Assembly: GCF_000814845.2 (NCBI RefSeq)
Contig: NZ_CP010431.2
Coordinates: 1,674,001 to 1,738,000, forward strand
Length of the DNA: 64,000 nucleotides
Origin: Pandoraea sputorum
GTDB taxonomy: Bacteria > Pseudomonadota > Gammaproteobacteria > Burkholderiales > Burkholderiaceae
Direction of reading: 5' to 3'
The position numbers were made by a program, and so were the translations under genes. The notes under the pieces were generated by a model. The model searched no databases and was not told the DNA's origin. It saw only the letters and a list, made by a program, of their open reading frames with translations. Positions 35,348 to 44,221 of this stretch are shown in pieces (the stretch's first letter is position 1; each line of letters begins with the position of its first letter).

Positions 35348-36022
35348 ATGGTGCGGGGAGCCAAGGCGGCAAATGGGCGAGCGCCGATCATGCATCAGCA
35401 ATTGTCCGATCTGGTATTTGATCGTCTGCGCGAGTCGATCACCAAGGGCGAATACAAGCCGGGCGACCGGCTCGTCGAAGGACGGATCGCCGAGGAACTG
35501 GATGTCTCTCGTGTCCCGGTGCGAGAGGCCCTGCGGGCGCTGGCCGTCGAAGGGCTGGTCGAGGTGCGTCCGAGGCACGGGGCGGTGGTCGCTTCGATCG
35601 ATCCGGCATCGACACGAGAACTCGTGCAGATTCGCGCCACGCTCGAAGGCCTCAACGCCCGACTGGCGGCAGAGCGCCGTTCGCCGGAGCTTGTCCAGCG
35701 GATCGAGGCCGTCCTACAGGAGGGCAATGCAAAGGTCGCAGCGGGCGAAACCTCCGGGTTGCTGGAGCTGAACGCGCGCTTTCACGATCTCTTGTATGCG
35801 GCCGGTGCTAACGCGATGCTGGCCGATCTGATGCGCTCGCTACGTGATCGGACGCGTATTGTCTTCGTCAAAACAGATGACGAGGAAGTGCGCGTTACGT
35901 GGGAAGAGCACGCCGCGATATTGCGCGCCGTGCAAACCGGCGACGCCGCTTTCGCGGCGTTGCTTGCCGAGCGCCACGTCACACGCGCGGCGCAATACTA
36001 TCTCGACAACCTTCCGAAATGA
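35348..36022 (+). CDS. GntR-family (FadR/FCD) transcriptional regulator
   Basis: 224 aa. The winged HTH (DLVFDRLRESITKGEYKPGDRLVEG...VSRVPVREALRALAVEGLV in positions about 16-75) precedes an FCD domain with the ligand-site pattern (NARFHDLLYAAGAN; WEEHAAILRAVQTGD). The ATG at 35348 with a ggggag box is preferred; a longer frame from 35258 would place operator C inside the coding sequence. It ends the second catabolic unit and is the likely repressor acting at the three GTATAC-type sites. Confidence 0.88.
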   Translation: MVRGAKAANGRAPIMHQQLSDLVFDRLRESITKGEYKPGDRLVEGRIAEELDVSRVPVREALRALAVEGLVEVRPRHGAVVASIDPASTRELVQIRATLEGLNARLAAERRSPELVQRIEAVLQEGNAKVAAGETSGLLELNARFHDLLYAAGANAMLADLMRSLRDRTRIVFVKTDDEEVRVTWEEHAAILRAVQTGDAAFAALLAERHVTRAAQYYLDNLPK

Positions 36023-36086
36023 GTTCAGTCGCGCCGCGTCAAGAGACGTGGCGCGACATTGCCCATTGCCTATTGCCCATCGGCGA

Positions 36087-37025
36087 CTACTTCGCGCTGG
36101 CCTGCGCGGGCGCTTTCTCCAACGCCGTGGCGAGCGTATCGACGTTGTGTCGAAGCATGTCGAGATACGTCGATGCCGGGCCACCCGGGGGCGACAGCGC
36201 TTCCGCATACAGTTCGCCGCCGGGTTTCACGTTGGTCGCCTGAGCGACCAGTTCCACAAGGCGCGGATTGTTCGAATTCTCGACGAAATAGGCCGACACG
36301 CGCTCCTTGCGAATCTGATCGATCAGCGCGGCGATGTGCTTGGCAGACGGTTCGTCGGCCGTTGAGATGCTCATCGGCGAGAGGAACGTGATGCCATACG
36401 CATCGCCGAGATAGCCGAACGCTGCGTGCGACGAGATTACTACGCGCTGCGTCTCAGGAATCTTGCCCAGGCGTTGGCGCGCGTCGGCATCGATGGCCTT
36501 TAGCGCAGCGATGTAGCGGGCCGCGTTAGCTTCATACTCTGCGCGCCCGGCCGGATCTTTTGCTTCCAGGGCGTCCTTGATGTGGCCCACATAGATGACC
36601 GCATTCATCGGATTGTTCCAGGTATGCGGATCGTCGCCCGCCACGCCTTTGCGAACACGGGTTCGCAACTTCACGCCCTCCGAAACCGTCACGACCGGAC
36701 CGGTGTAGCCGGACGCCGCGATCAGGCGAGGCAAATACCCCTCAAAGCCCGCGACACCGTGCACAAACACGACGTCAGCCTTACGCACTTCGGCGACATC
36801 CGCCGGGGTGGGTTCAAAGTGATGGGCATCGCGATTGCGTGGAATCAGCGAGGTGGTGTTAATGCGATCCCCGCCCACGCTTTGCACGATGTCGGCGAGC
36901 ACCGAGAAGGACGCCACGACGTTTAACTTCTCCTGTGCCGCGTGCGACGAAACGGGTGTGGTGAGTCCGACTAGCGCCGCCAGCCCTACCACCAGCCGCC
37001 ATGCGGCATCCATACCAAAACGCAT
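36087..37025 (-). CDS. Zinc/manganese ABC transporter substrate-binding protein (ZnuA-type, cluster A-I)
   Basis: 312 aa periplasmic protein with a Sec signal ending in SSHA-AQEK. Metal ligands are visible: His in RDAHHFEPTPADV, His in DDPHTWNNP, His in ISSHAAFGYLG, and the Asp/Glu of the STADEPSAKHIAAL-YFVENSNNP region. The His-rich loop of zinc-specific ZnuA is missing, so zinc or manganese is possible. A ggagg box precedes the ATG at 37025. No ABC ATPase or permease gene adjoins; the divergent neighbour is a dihydroorotase paralogue. Confidence 0.88.
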   Translation of the reverse strand: MRFGMDAAWRLVVGLAALVGLTTPVSSHAAQEKLNVVASFSVLADIVQSVGGDRINTTSLIPRNRDAHHFEPTPADVAEVRKADVVFVHGVAGFEGYLPRLIAASGYTGPVVTVSEGVKLRTRVRKGVAGDDPHTWNNPMNAVIYVGHIKDALEAKDPAGRAEYEANAARYIAALKAIDADARQRLGKIPETQRVVISSHAAFGYLGDAYGITFLSPMSISTADEPSAKHIAALIDQIRKERVSAYFVENSNNPRLVELVAQATNVKPGGELYAEALSPPGGPASTYLDMLRHNVDTLATALEKAPAQASAK

Positions 37026-37100
37026 CTCAACTTCCTCCGGGAAAGACACCGTGACATTCGTCGGTCGTGACGGGACGGCGCAATATCGATATGATCTTAA

Positions 37101-37117
37101 ATGCAACTGAGTTGCAT
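37101..37117. promoter_or_regulatory. Palindromic operator, probably Fur-family (Zur-like)
   Basis: Perfect palindrome ATGCAAC-TGA-GTTGCAT in the 116-bp divergent gap, 24 bp before the dihydroorotase ATG and 75 bp before the binding-protein ATG. AT-rich flanks. Placement between a metal-uptake gene and a gene type known in zinc-starvation regulons suggests Zur. Confidence 0.6.
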
Positions 37118-37141
37118 ATTGTTCCATAAAGGATCTGTCAA

Positions 37142-38485
37142 ATGCAAACCGAAAGTTCCCGCAAACACGTCGATCTGCTGATTACCGGCGCAACCGTCAT
37201 GACGCCCAACGGCGCGGAGCGTGTCGACGTTGCATGTCGTGACGGCCGTGTTGTCGCCATTGGAGAACTCGCGGGCACGTGGAGTGCGCAAACGGTTCTG
37301 GATGCGCGGGGGTTGCATGTGCTCCCGGGTGTCATCGACAGTCAGGTGCACTTTCGAGAGCCCGGCCTAGAACACAAGGAGAACCTTGAGGCGGGCACTC
37401 GTGGGGCGGTGCTCGGCGGCGTTACGGCCGTGTTTGAGATGCCCAACACTCATCCGCTCACGTTGGACGCTGCCCAGCTGCAAGCCAAGCTCGACGCCGC
37501 ATCAGGCCGCGCGTGGTGCGACTACGCCTTTTACATTGGCGGTTCTGCATCGAACGCAGAGCAACTCAGTACGTTGGAGAATTTGCCCGGATGCGCTGGC
37601 GTCAAGGTGTTCATGGGAAGCTCGTTCGGCGATCTCCTCGTGGACGACGAGCGCGCGTTGCGCAGGATCGTTCGTCATGGTCGCCGCCGAATGGCCGTTC
37701 ATGCCGAGGACGACCGCCGTCTGCGCGAACGAAAATCGATTGTCGAGCAGAGTGGCGACGTGACGGACCACCACGTCTGGCGGGATGTCGAAAGCGCACT
37801 GATGGCCACGCGAAGCATCGTGAATATCGCGGCGGAAACCGGGCGGCGAATTCATGTGCTTCACGTCTCCACGGCAGAAGAGATCGCCTATCTGGCCCAG
37901 CACAAACACCGGGTATCGGTCGAAGTCACGCCGCATCACCTGACGATGCATGCCCCCGAATGCTACGAAACACTGGGCAGTCTGGCGCAAATGAATCCCC
38001 CCGTGCGCGAGCGACGACACCAGAGGGCATTGTGGGAAGGCATCCGCGAAGGTGTCGTGGACGTGATCGGCAGCGATCATGCCCCGCACACGTTGGAGGA
38101 GAAAGCGAAGCCGTATCCGCAATCTCCGAGTGGCATGACCGGCGTGCAGACCTTGTTGCCCACGATGCTCGACCACGTGAGCGCCGGACGATTGAGTTTG
38201 CAGCGGCTGGTCGATCTCACCAGCGCAGGACCCGCCCGAATTTTCGGTATCGAGGGGAAGGGTCGCATTGCGCTTGGCTACGACGCAGATTTCAGCATCG
38301 TCGATCTGAGTGCCCGTCGCGTGATTCGCAATGCGTGGATCGCCAGCGTCTGTGGATGGACACCCTATGACGGCAAGTCAGTCACCGGCTGGCCCATTCA
38401 TACCGTCATCAGAGGGAAGTGCGTTGTGCGCGACGAAGCGCTGGTCGGCGATCCGGAGGGCGCGCCGATACGGTTTCTCGATTGA
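37142..38485 (+). CDS. pyrC: Dihydroorotase paralogue (PyrC class I), altered metal site
   Basis: 447 aa amidohydrolase of the dihydroorotase/allantoinase type. Conserved are FREPGLEHKENLEAGTRGA, the carbamylated Lys155 in GVKVFMGSSF, His187 (AVHAED), His241 (HVLHVSTAEE) and Asp312 (IGSDHAPHT). The usual DxHVHFREPG reads DSQVHFREP, so the first metal-binding His is Gln68. This suggests an enzyme that works with fewer or other metals. Its position opposite a Zn/Mn binding protein around a palindrome points to a zinc-independent backup for pyrimidine synthesis. A hydantoinase-like role cannot be excluded. Confidence 0.82.
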   Translation: MQTESSRKHVDLLITGATVMTPNGAERVDVACRDGRVVAIGELAGTWSAQTVLDARGLHVLPGVIDSQVHFREPGLEHKENLEAGTRGAVLGGVTAVFEMPNTHPLTLDAAQLQAKLDAASGRAWCDYAFYIGGSASNAEQLSTLENLPGCAGVKVFMGSSFGDLLVDDERALRRIVRHGRRRMAVHAEDDRRLRERKSIVEQSGDVTDHHVWRDVESALMATRSIVNIAAETGRRIHVLHVSTAEEIAYLAQHKHRVSVEVTPHHLTMHAPECYETLGSLAQMNPPVRERRHQRALWEGIREGVVDVIGSDHAPHTLEEKAKPYPQSPSGMTGVQTLLPTMLDHVSAGRLSLQRLVDLTSAGPARIFGIEGKGRIALGYDADFSIVDLSARRVIRNAWIASVCGWTPYDGKSVTGWPIHTVIRGKCVVRDEALVGDPEGAPIRFLD

Positions 38486-38532
38486 GGCGCGGGATTCGGG
38501 CAGAGATATCGACGTCCCTGATCCCACGCCGG

Positions 38533-39117
38533 TCAGCGACGTGCGTTTGGAGCCTCAGACATGACGTTGACAGCCAACTCTGTCATGGCCTGTTCGACGC
38601 TGGAAGCAAATTCGGCGAAATCCGTGGCCGGATGCAAGGTGCCGCCGTGACGGATGACATCGTCGGACAGGGTGATGGAGGGGGCTGTCGTGATGACGCG
38701 CATTTTCAGTGCTTCGGCGACTTGTCGTAGTTGGCTGGCGCACTTGGTGCCGCCGTGCCCGCCGTAGGTCACGATGACCGTGGGCTTCTCCCGCCATTCG
38801 AAATACAGATGATCGATTGCGTTTTTCAAGGCTGCCGGATAGCCCCAGTTGTATTGCGGTGTGACGAAAACCACGGCGTCGCAGGAAGAGATCTTCTCGC
38901 TCCACGCGCGCGTGTGAGGTTGAGCATAGGGGGCGCCCGAGGCAGGTAGTCCCGGCTCGTCATCAAGCGGAAGGTGCCATGCTTTGAGATCTACGATCTC
39001 ATAAGTCATATCCGTGCAAGTCTGGCCGATGTCGGCAATCCATTGCGCGATCGCGGGGCAGTTTCGGCCTGCGCGCGTGCTTCCCATGATAACGAGCACC
39101 AGTTTCGTTTCTCTCAT
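38533..39117 (-). CDS. NAD(P)H-dependent FMN reductase / quinone reductase
   Basis: 194 aa flavodoxin-like fold. IMGSTRAGRNCPAIAQWI is the FMN phosphate-binding loop, FVTPQYNWGYPAALKNAIDHLY the second conserved block and TYGGHGGTKCASQLR the third. Such proteins reduce FMN, quinones, azo dyes or chromate with NAD(P)H. It lies 3 bp after the DHA2 exporter gene, in one unit divergent from a LysR gene, which suggests a quinone or xenobiotic stress response. Confidence 0.88.
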   Translation of the reverse strand: MRETKLVLVIMGSTRAGRNCPAIAQWIADIGQTCTDMTYEIVDLKAWHLPLDDEPGLPASGAPYAQPHTRAWSEKISSCDAVVFVTPQYNWGYPAALKNAIDHLYFEWREKPTVIVTYGGHGGTKCASQLRQVAEALKMRVITTAPSITLSDDVIRHGGTLHPATDFAEFASSVEQAMTELAVNVMSEAPNARR

Positions 39118-39120
39118 CGT

Positions 39121-40740
39121 TCATCCTTTGGAGGGTGTGGGCGACATCAGGGGGACGAAGCACAGAGCCAGCACCCCGACAGACGCCATGAAGACGAAGG
39201 CGTCTGCATAGGCGAGGGTTCTCGCTTGCCTTATCGCGGTTTCGGCGAGTAGCGCTTCGGCTGCGCTGCGGGCTTGTGTCGCCGACATCCCGCGCTGCAT
39301 CAACATGATGGTTGCGGATGTCATCCATTCGTTGACCTGCACGGACGCCGAGTAAAGGAAGTCGAACAACCGGCTCGAATGCAATTGCTCGCGCCATGCC
39401 AATACGACGGTCACGAGGGTCACACCCAGTGACATACCGAATTGTCGGAACGTCATGTACATGGCGACCGCGTCCAGTTGCACATCTTGCGGCAATCGGG
39501 CGACCGTCCCGCTGGCGAGCGCCGACAATACCGGCGAAAGGCAGAAGGCGTAGAGGATGAGCGGTAGCGCGAAATATCCGTACGGCGTGGTTGTCGTAAT
39601 CAGATATGACATCAGCGACATCGATACCGTCAAAAGGATAAAGGCGAATGCGAGTACCTTTCGTGGCCCGAATTTACCGACCGAGCGCGTCACGAGCGGG
39701 CGAATGGCCGCAGCCGTTAGTGCATACACACACAAGATTCGTCCCGTGTGGGTGGCGTCGAGCCCGGGCGAATAAACGGTGCGCAGGAACTCCGGCAACG
39801 CATACGTGCTGCCGGACACGATGACGCCGGCAAGCACCCCCAGTACAACGGAGGCAGCGACATCGCGGTGTCGAAGGAGATCGAGGCGATGTAGCCGGAC
39901 ACTGTTGCGATGATGCAGCTGCCATCCGACGAACAAGACGAGTGCCGAGATCGCGGCCCACGCCAATACGCGAATTTCCGATGAGCCGAACCAGTCGTTC
40001 GCCTGCCCCCGGCTCATGACGACTTGCGTGCAAACGAGCGCTACCGCAAGCAGCAGAAGTCCGGGCGCGTCGATGCCACGGGCCCGTACATCGGTTGGGC
40101 GGACAATCTTGGGAAAGTGGCGAATGAGTAGCCAAATGGCCGCGACAGCGACGGCGATATTGGGCACGAAAAGCCAGCGCCAGGTGTATCGGTCGGTCAC
40201 GTATCCGCTAAATAGCAATCCCGCCGCGGTCGACAGATAGATCATGATGGAGATGCGCATCATCGACACGCTGCGTCGAGGCCGGGGCATTAACAGATAG
40301 ACGCTGCCTCGCCACCACATCGCCAGGCCCGCACCGGCAATCCCTGAGACGGTACGCCACACCAGCATCGTTCCGAAATCCGTGGCGAACGCGCAGCCCA
40401 GCGACGCGATTGCGAACAGAACGATGCTGCCCAGGATGTATCGCAAATAGCCAATATGGCCAGCGAGCCAGACGGAGATGGCCATTCCCCAGAACAACGA
40501 TGCGCTGAACGCGATCAGGAGCCAACTGGCTTCCTCGTGCGACACGCCGAATGCGCCGGCCATGTCGGGCAGCACGAGATTGACGGCATCGAACGTATAG
40601 AACTCCATCCATGCCGCCAGCCCGAGCCCTGCGACCAGCCCGGTCTGTTTCCCGTCGACGAGCGGCGTAGGTGGGGTGGTCATCGCGAATGCATCGGTTG
40701 CACCTGTGGTGCCGGTTGGAGGAGGAAAGGAATGCGCCAT
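39121..40740 (-). CDS. MFS transporter, DHA2 (EmrB/QacA) drug:H+ antiporter family
   Basis: 539 aa with about 14 hydrophobic segments, as expected for DHA2 exporters. Visible are LPDMAGAFGVSHEEASWLLIAFSAS in helices 1-2 and GFLRY-type loop sequence WLAGHIGYLRYIL. The loop MWWRGSVYLLMPRPRRS replaces the usual motif C surroundings. No partner membrane-fusion gene is adjacent. It is transcribed with the FMN reductase and divergent from LysR. Substrate unknown. Confidence 0.85.
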   Translation of the reverse strand: MAHSFPPPTGTTGATDAFAMTTPPTPLVDGKQTGLVAGLGLAAWMEFYTFDAVNLVLPDMAGAFGVSHEEASWLLIAFSASLFWGMAISVWLAGHIGYLRYILGSIVLFAIASLGCAFATDFGTMLVWRTVSGIAGAGLAMWWRGSVYLLMPRPRRSVSMMRISIMIYLSTAAGLLFSGYVTDRYTWRWLFVPNIAVAVAAIWLLIRHFPKIVRPTDVRARGIDAPGLLLLAVALVCTQVVMSRGQANDWFGSSEIRVLAWAAISALVLFVGWQLHHRNSVRLHRLDLLRHRDVAASVVLGVLAGVIVSGSTYALPEFLRTVYSPGLDATHTGRILCVYALTAAAIRPLVTRSVGKFGPRKVLAFAFILLTVSMSLMSYLITTTTPYGYFALPLILYAFCLSPVLSALASGTVARLPQDVQLDAVAMYMTFRQFGMSLGVTLVTVVLAWREQLHSSRLFDFLYSASVQVNEWMTSATIMLMQRGMSATQARSAAEALLAETAIRQARTLAYADAFVFMASVGVLALCFVPLMSPTPSKG

Positions 40741-40814
40741 ATTTGTGAAATTCGGAAGTAATCAAGCCGATTCGTCATATTGAATCGCCTGAGGTGCCGC
40801 CGAAACCTATGAAT

Positions 40815-40833
40815 TCGGATGGCATATTTCCGA
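40815..40833. promoter_or_regulatory. Candidate LysR binding site
   Basis: Interrupted inverted repeat TCGGA-N9-TCCGA in the 169-bp gap between the divergent exporter and LysR genes. Length and symmetry are in the range of LysR recognition sites, though the T-N11-A form is not exact. Confidence 0.35.
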
Positions 40834-40909
40834 TAAGTGGAAGTATGGAGCGGTCGGTGCTAGCATCCTTTCGGATAATTACGCAGCTATCACTCGGCGG
40901 GAGACGGCC

Positions 40910-41848
40910 TTGGACTCGATTTCTGAACTGGCGCTTTTTCAGGCGATTGTCGATAACGGGGGCATTTCGCGCGCGGCGGTTGCCTTGCGTTCCTCTCCGG
41001 CGGCAGTGAGTCGGCGTCTGCGACAACTGGAAACACGTCTGGGCGTTTGTCTGGCGAATCGCAGCACGCGACGATTCAATCTCACCGATGAAGGGTTGTT
41101 GCTGTATGAGCGCGCGGTGGCGATTCTGGAGTCTGTTCGGGACGTAGAGTCCGAGGTGTCGTCGCGAGGCACGGTCGCTCGGGGTCTTTTGCGCGTGAGT
41201 GCCCCATCCGACTTGGGGCGTCGTCGGCTATCGACGTTACTCGCGCAATTTGCGCGCCTCCATCCCGGCCTTGAGATCACGCTGTTCCTGTCCGACGCCG
41301 GGGTTGAAAACATGCTCGACGGCTGTGACGTCGTGCTGCGTTTTGGCTTGCCGGGCGACGAGGGCATGGTTGCCCGCAAAGTTGCATCGTCGGACATGCT
41401 GCTGGTTGCTGCGCCGTCTTACCTTGAGCGGTACGGCAATCCGGCAACGCCAGAAGCGCTAAGCGCTCACAATTGCCTGAGACTGTTTCGTCGCCATCGA
41501 GTCCAGGGAACGTGGCGGTTTATGCATGAGGGGGAGCCGAAGGGAGGATCGTCGGATGTCGAGGTCACCGGCACGTTGGCCAGTGCCGACGGGGCGATGC
41601 TGCGTGAGTGGGCGCTGGCGGGCGAGGGTATCTCCTGCGAAGCCGCGTGGGACGTCGAAGAGGACATCGCGTCGGGGCGACTGGTCCGCTTGCTCCCGTC
41701 TCACCCGATGCAGCGCATCGATCTCTATGTCGTATTCGCGCCCGGAAACCCCGTACCGCCCCGGATTCGGCTACTGGTCGATTTCCTGATGCACGAATTT
41801 GGCGACGCGCTTCAGCGCCTTGAGGGTCGCGCCGGGGCGGGGTCCTAG
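40910..41848 (+). CDS. LysR-family transcriptional regulator
   Basis: 312 aa. The N-terminal HTH (LALFQAIVDNGGISRAAVALRSSPAAVSRRLRQLE over residues about 7-41) and the linker TRRFNLTDEG are LysR-typical. The C-terminal periplasmic-binding-like domain spans about 90-300. Translation starts at TTG 40910, with gggaga just upstream; there is no better ATG. It probably controls the divergent exporter/reductase pair in response to an aromatic or quinone-like inducer. Confidence 0.9.
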   Translation: MDSISELALFQAIVDNGGISRAAVALRSSPAAVSRRLRQLETRLGVCLANRSTRRFNLTDEGLLLYERAVAILESVRDVESEVSSRGTVARGLLRVSAPSDLGRRRLSTLLAQFARLHPGLEITLFLSDAGVENMLDGCDVVLRFGLPGDEGMVARKVASSDMLLVAAPSYLERYGNPATPEALSAHNCLRLFRRHRVQGTWRFMHEGEPKGGSSDVEVTGTLASADGAMLREWALAGEGISCEAAWDVEEDIASGRLVRLLPSHPMQRIDLYVVFAPGNPVPPRIRLLVDFLMHEFGDALQRLEGRAGAGS

Positions 41849-42033
41849 GGGCTGATTACATCTTGTCTTTTGCGCGCGCAGGCCACCGGACTCGTAACAT
41901 TGTTGGGCGCTTTTTCAATCGCATCAGACAATCTCGTCGCGTTTCGACCCGTTACGACAAGCTCGCCGTTAACTACCTCGCTTTCGCGGGCTTGCCTGCG
42001 CCTTTGGCCCGCTCGTAAGGGTGTGAGTAGGAA

Positions 42034-42483
42034 CTATGCCTTCGGGGAGCGTGGTCGCCGCACGTAGTAAATATCCCACTCCGCTTCGTCTGTCTGCTCG
42101 AAGCCGTGTCGTTGGTAGAAACGGTTCGATTCGCTGCCACGCAATGCGCCCAGGCGGATCGGCATCAGTTGTAAATCCGCATCTGCAATGATCTGTCGCA
42201 GCACTGCGGCTCCGATTCCCCGAGCCTGATGTTCAGGCAGGATGTAAAAGTGGTCCAGGTACCAGTGGTCTGGTTGCGGGCGAACCAGGACAAAGCCCAC
42301 CCGAACGTCATCGGCTTCGATTAAGCGGCACAGCGCAGGGTCAAAAGATGCCAGGAAACGTTCTCGCGCGCGCTGTGGGTCAAAGCGCCCGATGCGCTCC
42401 AGGCTCTCGCGCATCGCGGCGATTCGGATGCTCACCAGCAGATCAGCGTCAGATTGCGTAGTGGGTGAGAAAGTCAGATTCAT
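42034..42483 (-). CDS. GNAT-family N-acetyltransferase
   Basis: 149 aa. The acetyl-CoA binding region reads LYILPEHQARGIGAAVLRQII (in residues about 76-100; Q/R-x-x-G-x-G/A pattern is QARGIG). The C-terminal SNRFYQRHGFEQTDE is also typical of GNAT proteins. It is alone, convergent with the LysR gene. Acceptor substrate cannot be predicted. Confidence 0.85.
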   Translation of the reverse strand: MNLTFSPTTQSDADLLVSIRIAAMRESLERIGRFDPQRARERFLASFDPALCRLIEADDVRVGFVLVRPQPDHWYLDHFYILPEHQARGIGAAVLRQIIADADLQLMPIRLGALRGSESNRFYQRHGFEQTDEAEWDIYYVRRPRSPKA

Positions 42484-42998
42484 TCGAAAAGCCGGTGATG
42501 TCGCGTCGGTAGAAGCCGACCAGCATAGCAGGCCCTCCTGATTTCGGTCGACGCATTGGCGAGGACGTGTGCAAGGCGCTTTGCGCGAAATGTAAACAGG
42601 CCTTAGTCTCAGATGATCGCTGTCGTGTTAGCGGCTCCCTCGGACTTGTTGCCCAGTGTGAAATCCTCTCTTTCAGGCAGTCGATATACGCGAAGGGGTT
42701 CTACTGCAGGCCGATGGCGAGAGACCCGTAGGATTGCATGACGAATCGCACACCGCAGTCCACCGGGGCAATTTCTTCCTTCGATTGAAACATTGGGCAT
42801 GGCCGATCAATGAGACGCCGCTGGCGCGCTCCCATCCATCGTCGAATTCGGCACCTTTGAAGACATTTCCATCTCACTGATTTCCCCGGATTTTTTCACC
42901 TTCGTCTGCCGGATCGACGGTCGACCGGACGTCTGCTCGTCCGCCCGGCACGCCGCTTGCTCCTTTATCAGTCTTTTGCCTGACGAGGGAGGACGCAT
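42484..42998. other. Gene-free region before the mechanosensitive channel gene
   Basis: 515 bp between divergent genes. Holds the promoters of the acetyltransferase and the MscS gene. No plausible gene, repeat or RNA seen. Confidence 0.4.
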
Positions 42999-44090
42999 TT
43001 GCCGATGACCACGCTGACATCACTGAGAGCCTTCGAAGGGATAGCGCCCGCCGACTGGGCGTTCGCTGCGGTTGCCATGGTGCTGAGCTATGGAATTCTG
43101 ACGGGCGTGTTGCGTCTCGCGCTCGGACGCTTCGGGGCGTTGTCGAAGCGCCTGCAATCGCAGGCGGCCGGGATGTTCGCTGAGGTGCTGGGCGCAACGC
43201 GGCACTTCGTGCTGCTCTGCGCCGCACTGCTCATTGGCCTGAAGATGCTGGATCTGGGGGGCAAATGGGACACCGCTATCGTTCACGGCTGGACGGTGTT
43301 GTTCTGTCTGCAACTCGCGCTCTGGGTCAATCGCGCGGTGGGCGTCTGGTCCACGCGACGCATGCAGCATCGCTCGACGGTACCTGACAACCCCGTCATC
43401 GTCACCATGACGGCATGGACGCTGCGCGTGCTTGCGTGGGCCGTGTTGCTGCTGGCCATGCTCGCGAACTTCGGCGTGAACATCACCGCTTTCGTCGCCA
43501 GTCTCGGGATCGGCGGTGTGGCCGTTGCGCTTGCGGTGCAGAACGTGCTGAGCGATCTGTTTGCGTCGCTCGCCATCGGACTGGATAAGCCGTTCGAAGT
43601 CGGTGACTTCATCGTGTTTGGCGATGTGGCGGGGACCATTGAGCGGATCGGCCTCAAGACCACGCGCATCCGAAGCCTTAGCGGTGAGGAGATCGTTTGC
43701 GGCAACACCGAGTTGCTCAAGAACACGCTGCATAACTACAAACGCATGTCCGAGCGACGCATCGTCTTCACATTCAGCGTGACGTACCACACCGTGCCCG
43801 ACAAACTCGCCCGCGTGCCGGCGATGGTCAGGCAGGCCGTGGAGGCCTCCGGCAAGACGCGCTTCGATCGTGCTCACTTCAAGCAATTCGGTGCGAGTTC
43901 GCTCGACTTCGAGGTCGTCTATTTCGTGCTCAGTCCCGACTACAACCTCTATATGGACTTGCAGCAAGGCATCAATCTCGCGCTGATGCGCGCGTTTCTG
44001 GACGAGGACATTCGCTTCGCAATACCGGCCAGCGTCCAGTATTTCGCGCAGGCGCCCGAACCGCCCGAGGTTGCGCCGACCACACACTGA
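42999..44090 (+). CDS. Mechanosensitive ion channel, MscS family
   Basis: 363 aa inner-membrane protein. Several N-terminal helices lead to the pore helix and beta domain: NITAFVASLGIGGVAVALAVQNVLSDLFASL is the TM3 region, followed by ALGLDKPFEVGDFI-type sequence and the MscS beta-domain IERIGLKTTRIRSLSGEEIVCGN. TTG 42999 lies 6 nt from GGAGG and is preferred over ATG 43005. Releases solutes on hypo-osmotic shock. Normal length for the YnaI/YbdG-like group. Confidence 0.88.
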   Translation: MPMTTLTSLRAFEGIAPADWAFAAVAMVLSYGILTGVLRLALGRFGALSKRLQSQAAGMFAEVLGATRHFVLLCAALLIGLKMLDLGGKWDTAIVHGWTVLFCLQLALWVNRAVGVWSTRRMQHRSTVPDNPVIVTMTAWTLRVLAWAVLLLAMLANFGVNITAFVASLGIGGVAVALAVQNVLSDLFASLAIGLDKPFEVGDFIVFGDVAGTIERIGLKTTRIRSLSGEEIVCGNTELLKNTLHNYKRMSERRIVFTFSVTYHTVPDKLARVPAMVRQAVEASGKTRFDRAHFKQFGASSLDFEVVYFVLSPDYNLYMDLQQGINLALMRAFLDEDIRFAIPASVQYFAQAPEPPEVAPTTH

Positions 44091-44221
44091 AGGGCCTGGA
44101 AGCCGCATGCCTGCTGGCATGGACATTGCGGCGTGGTAGGATCGAGCGCATCCACGTGATCCAGATCGTGGCTTCGATCCAATCCGGGCTCGCCGCGCGG
44201 CGGGAACATCAGGAGGCCAGT

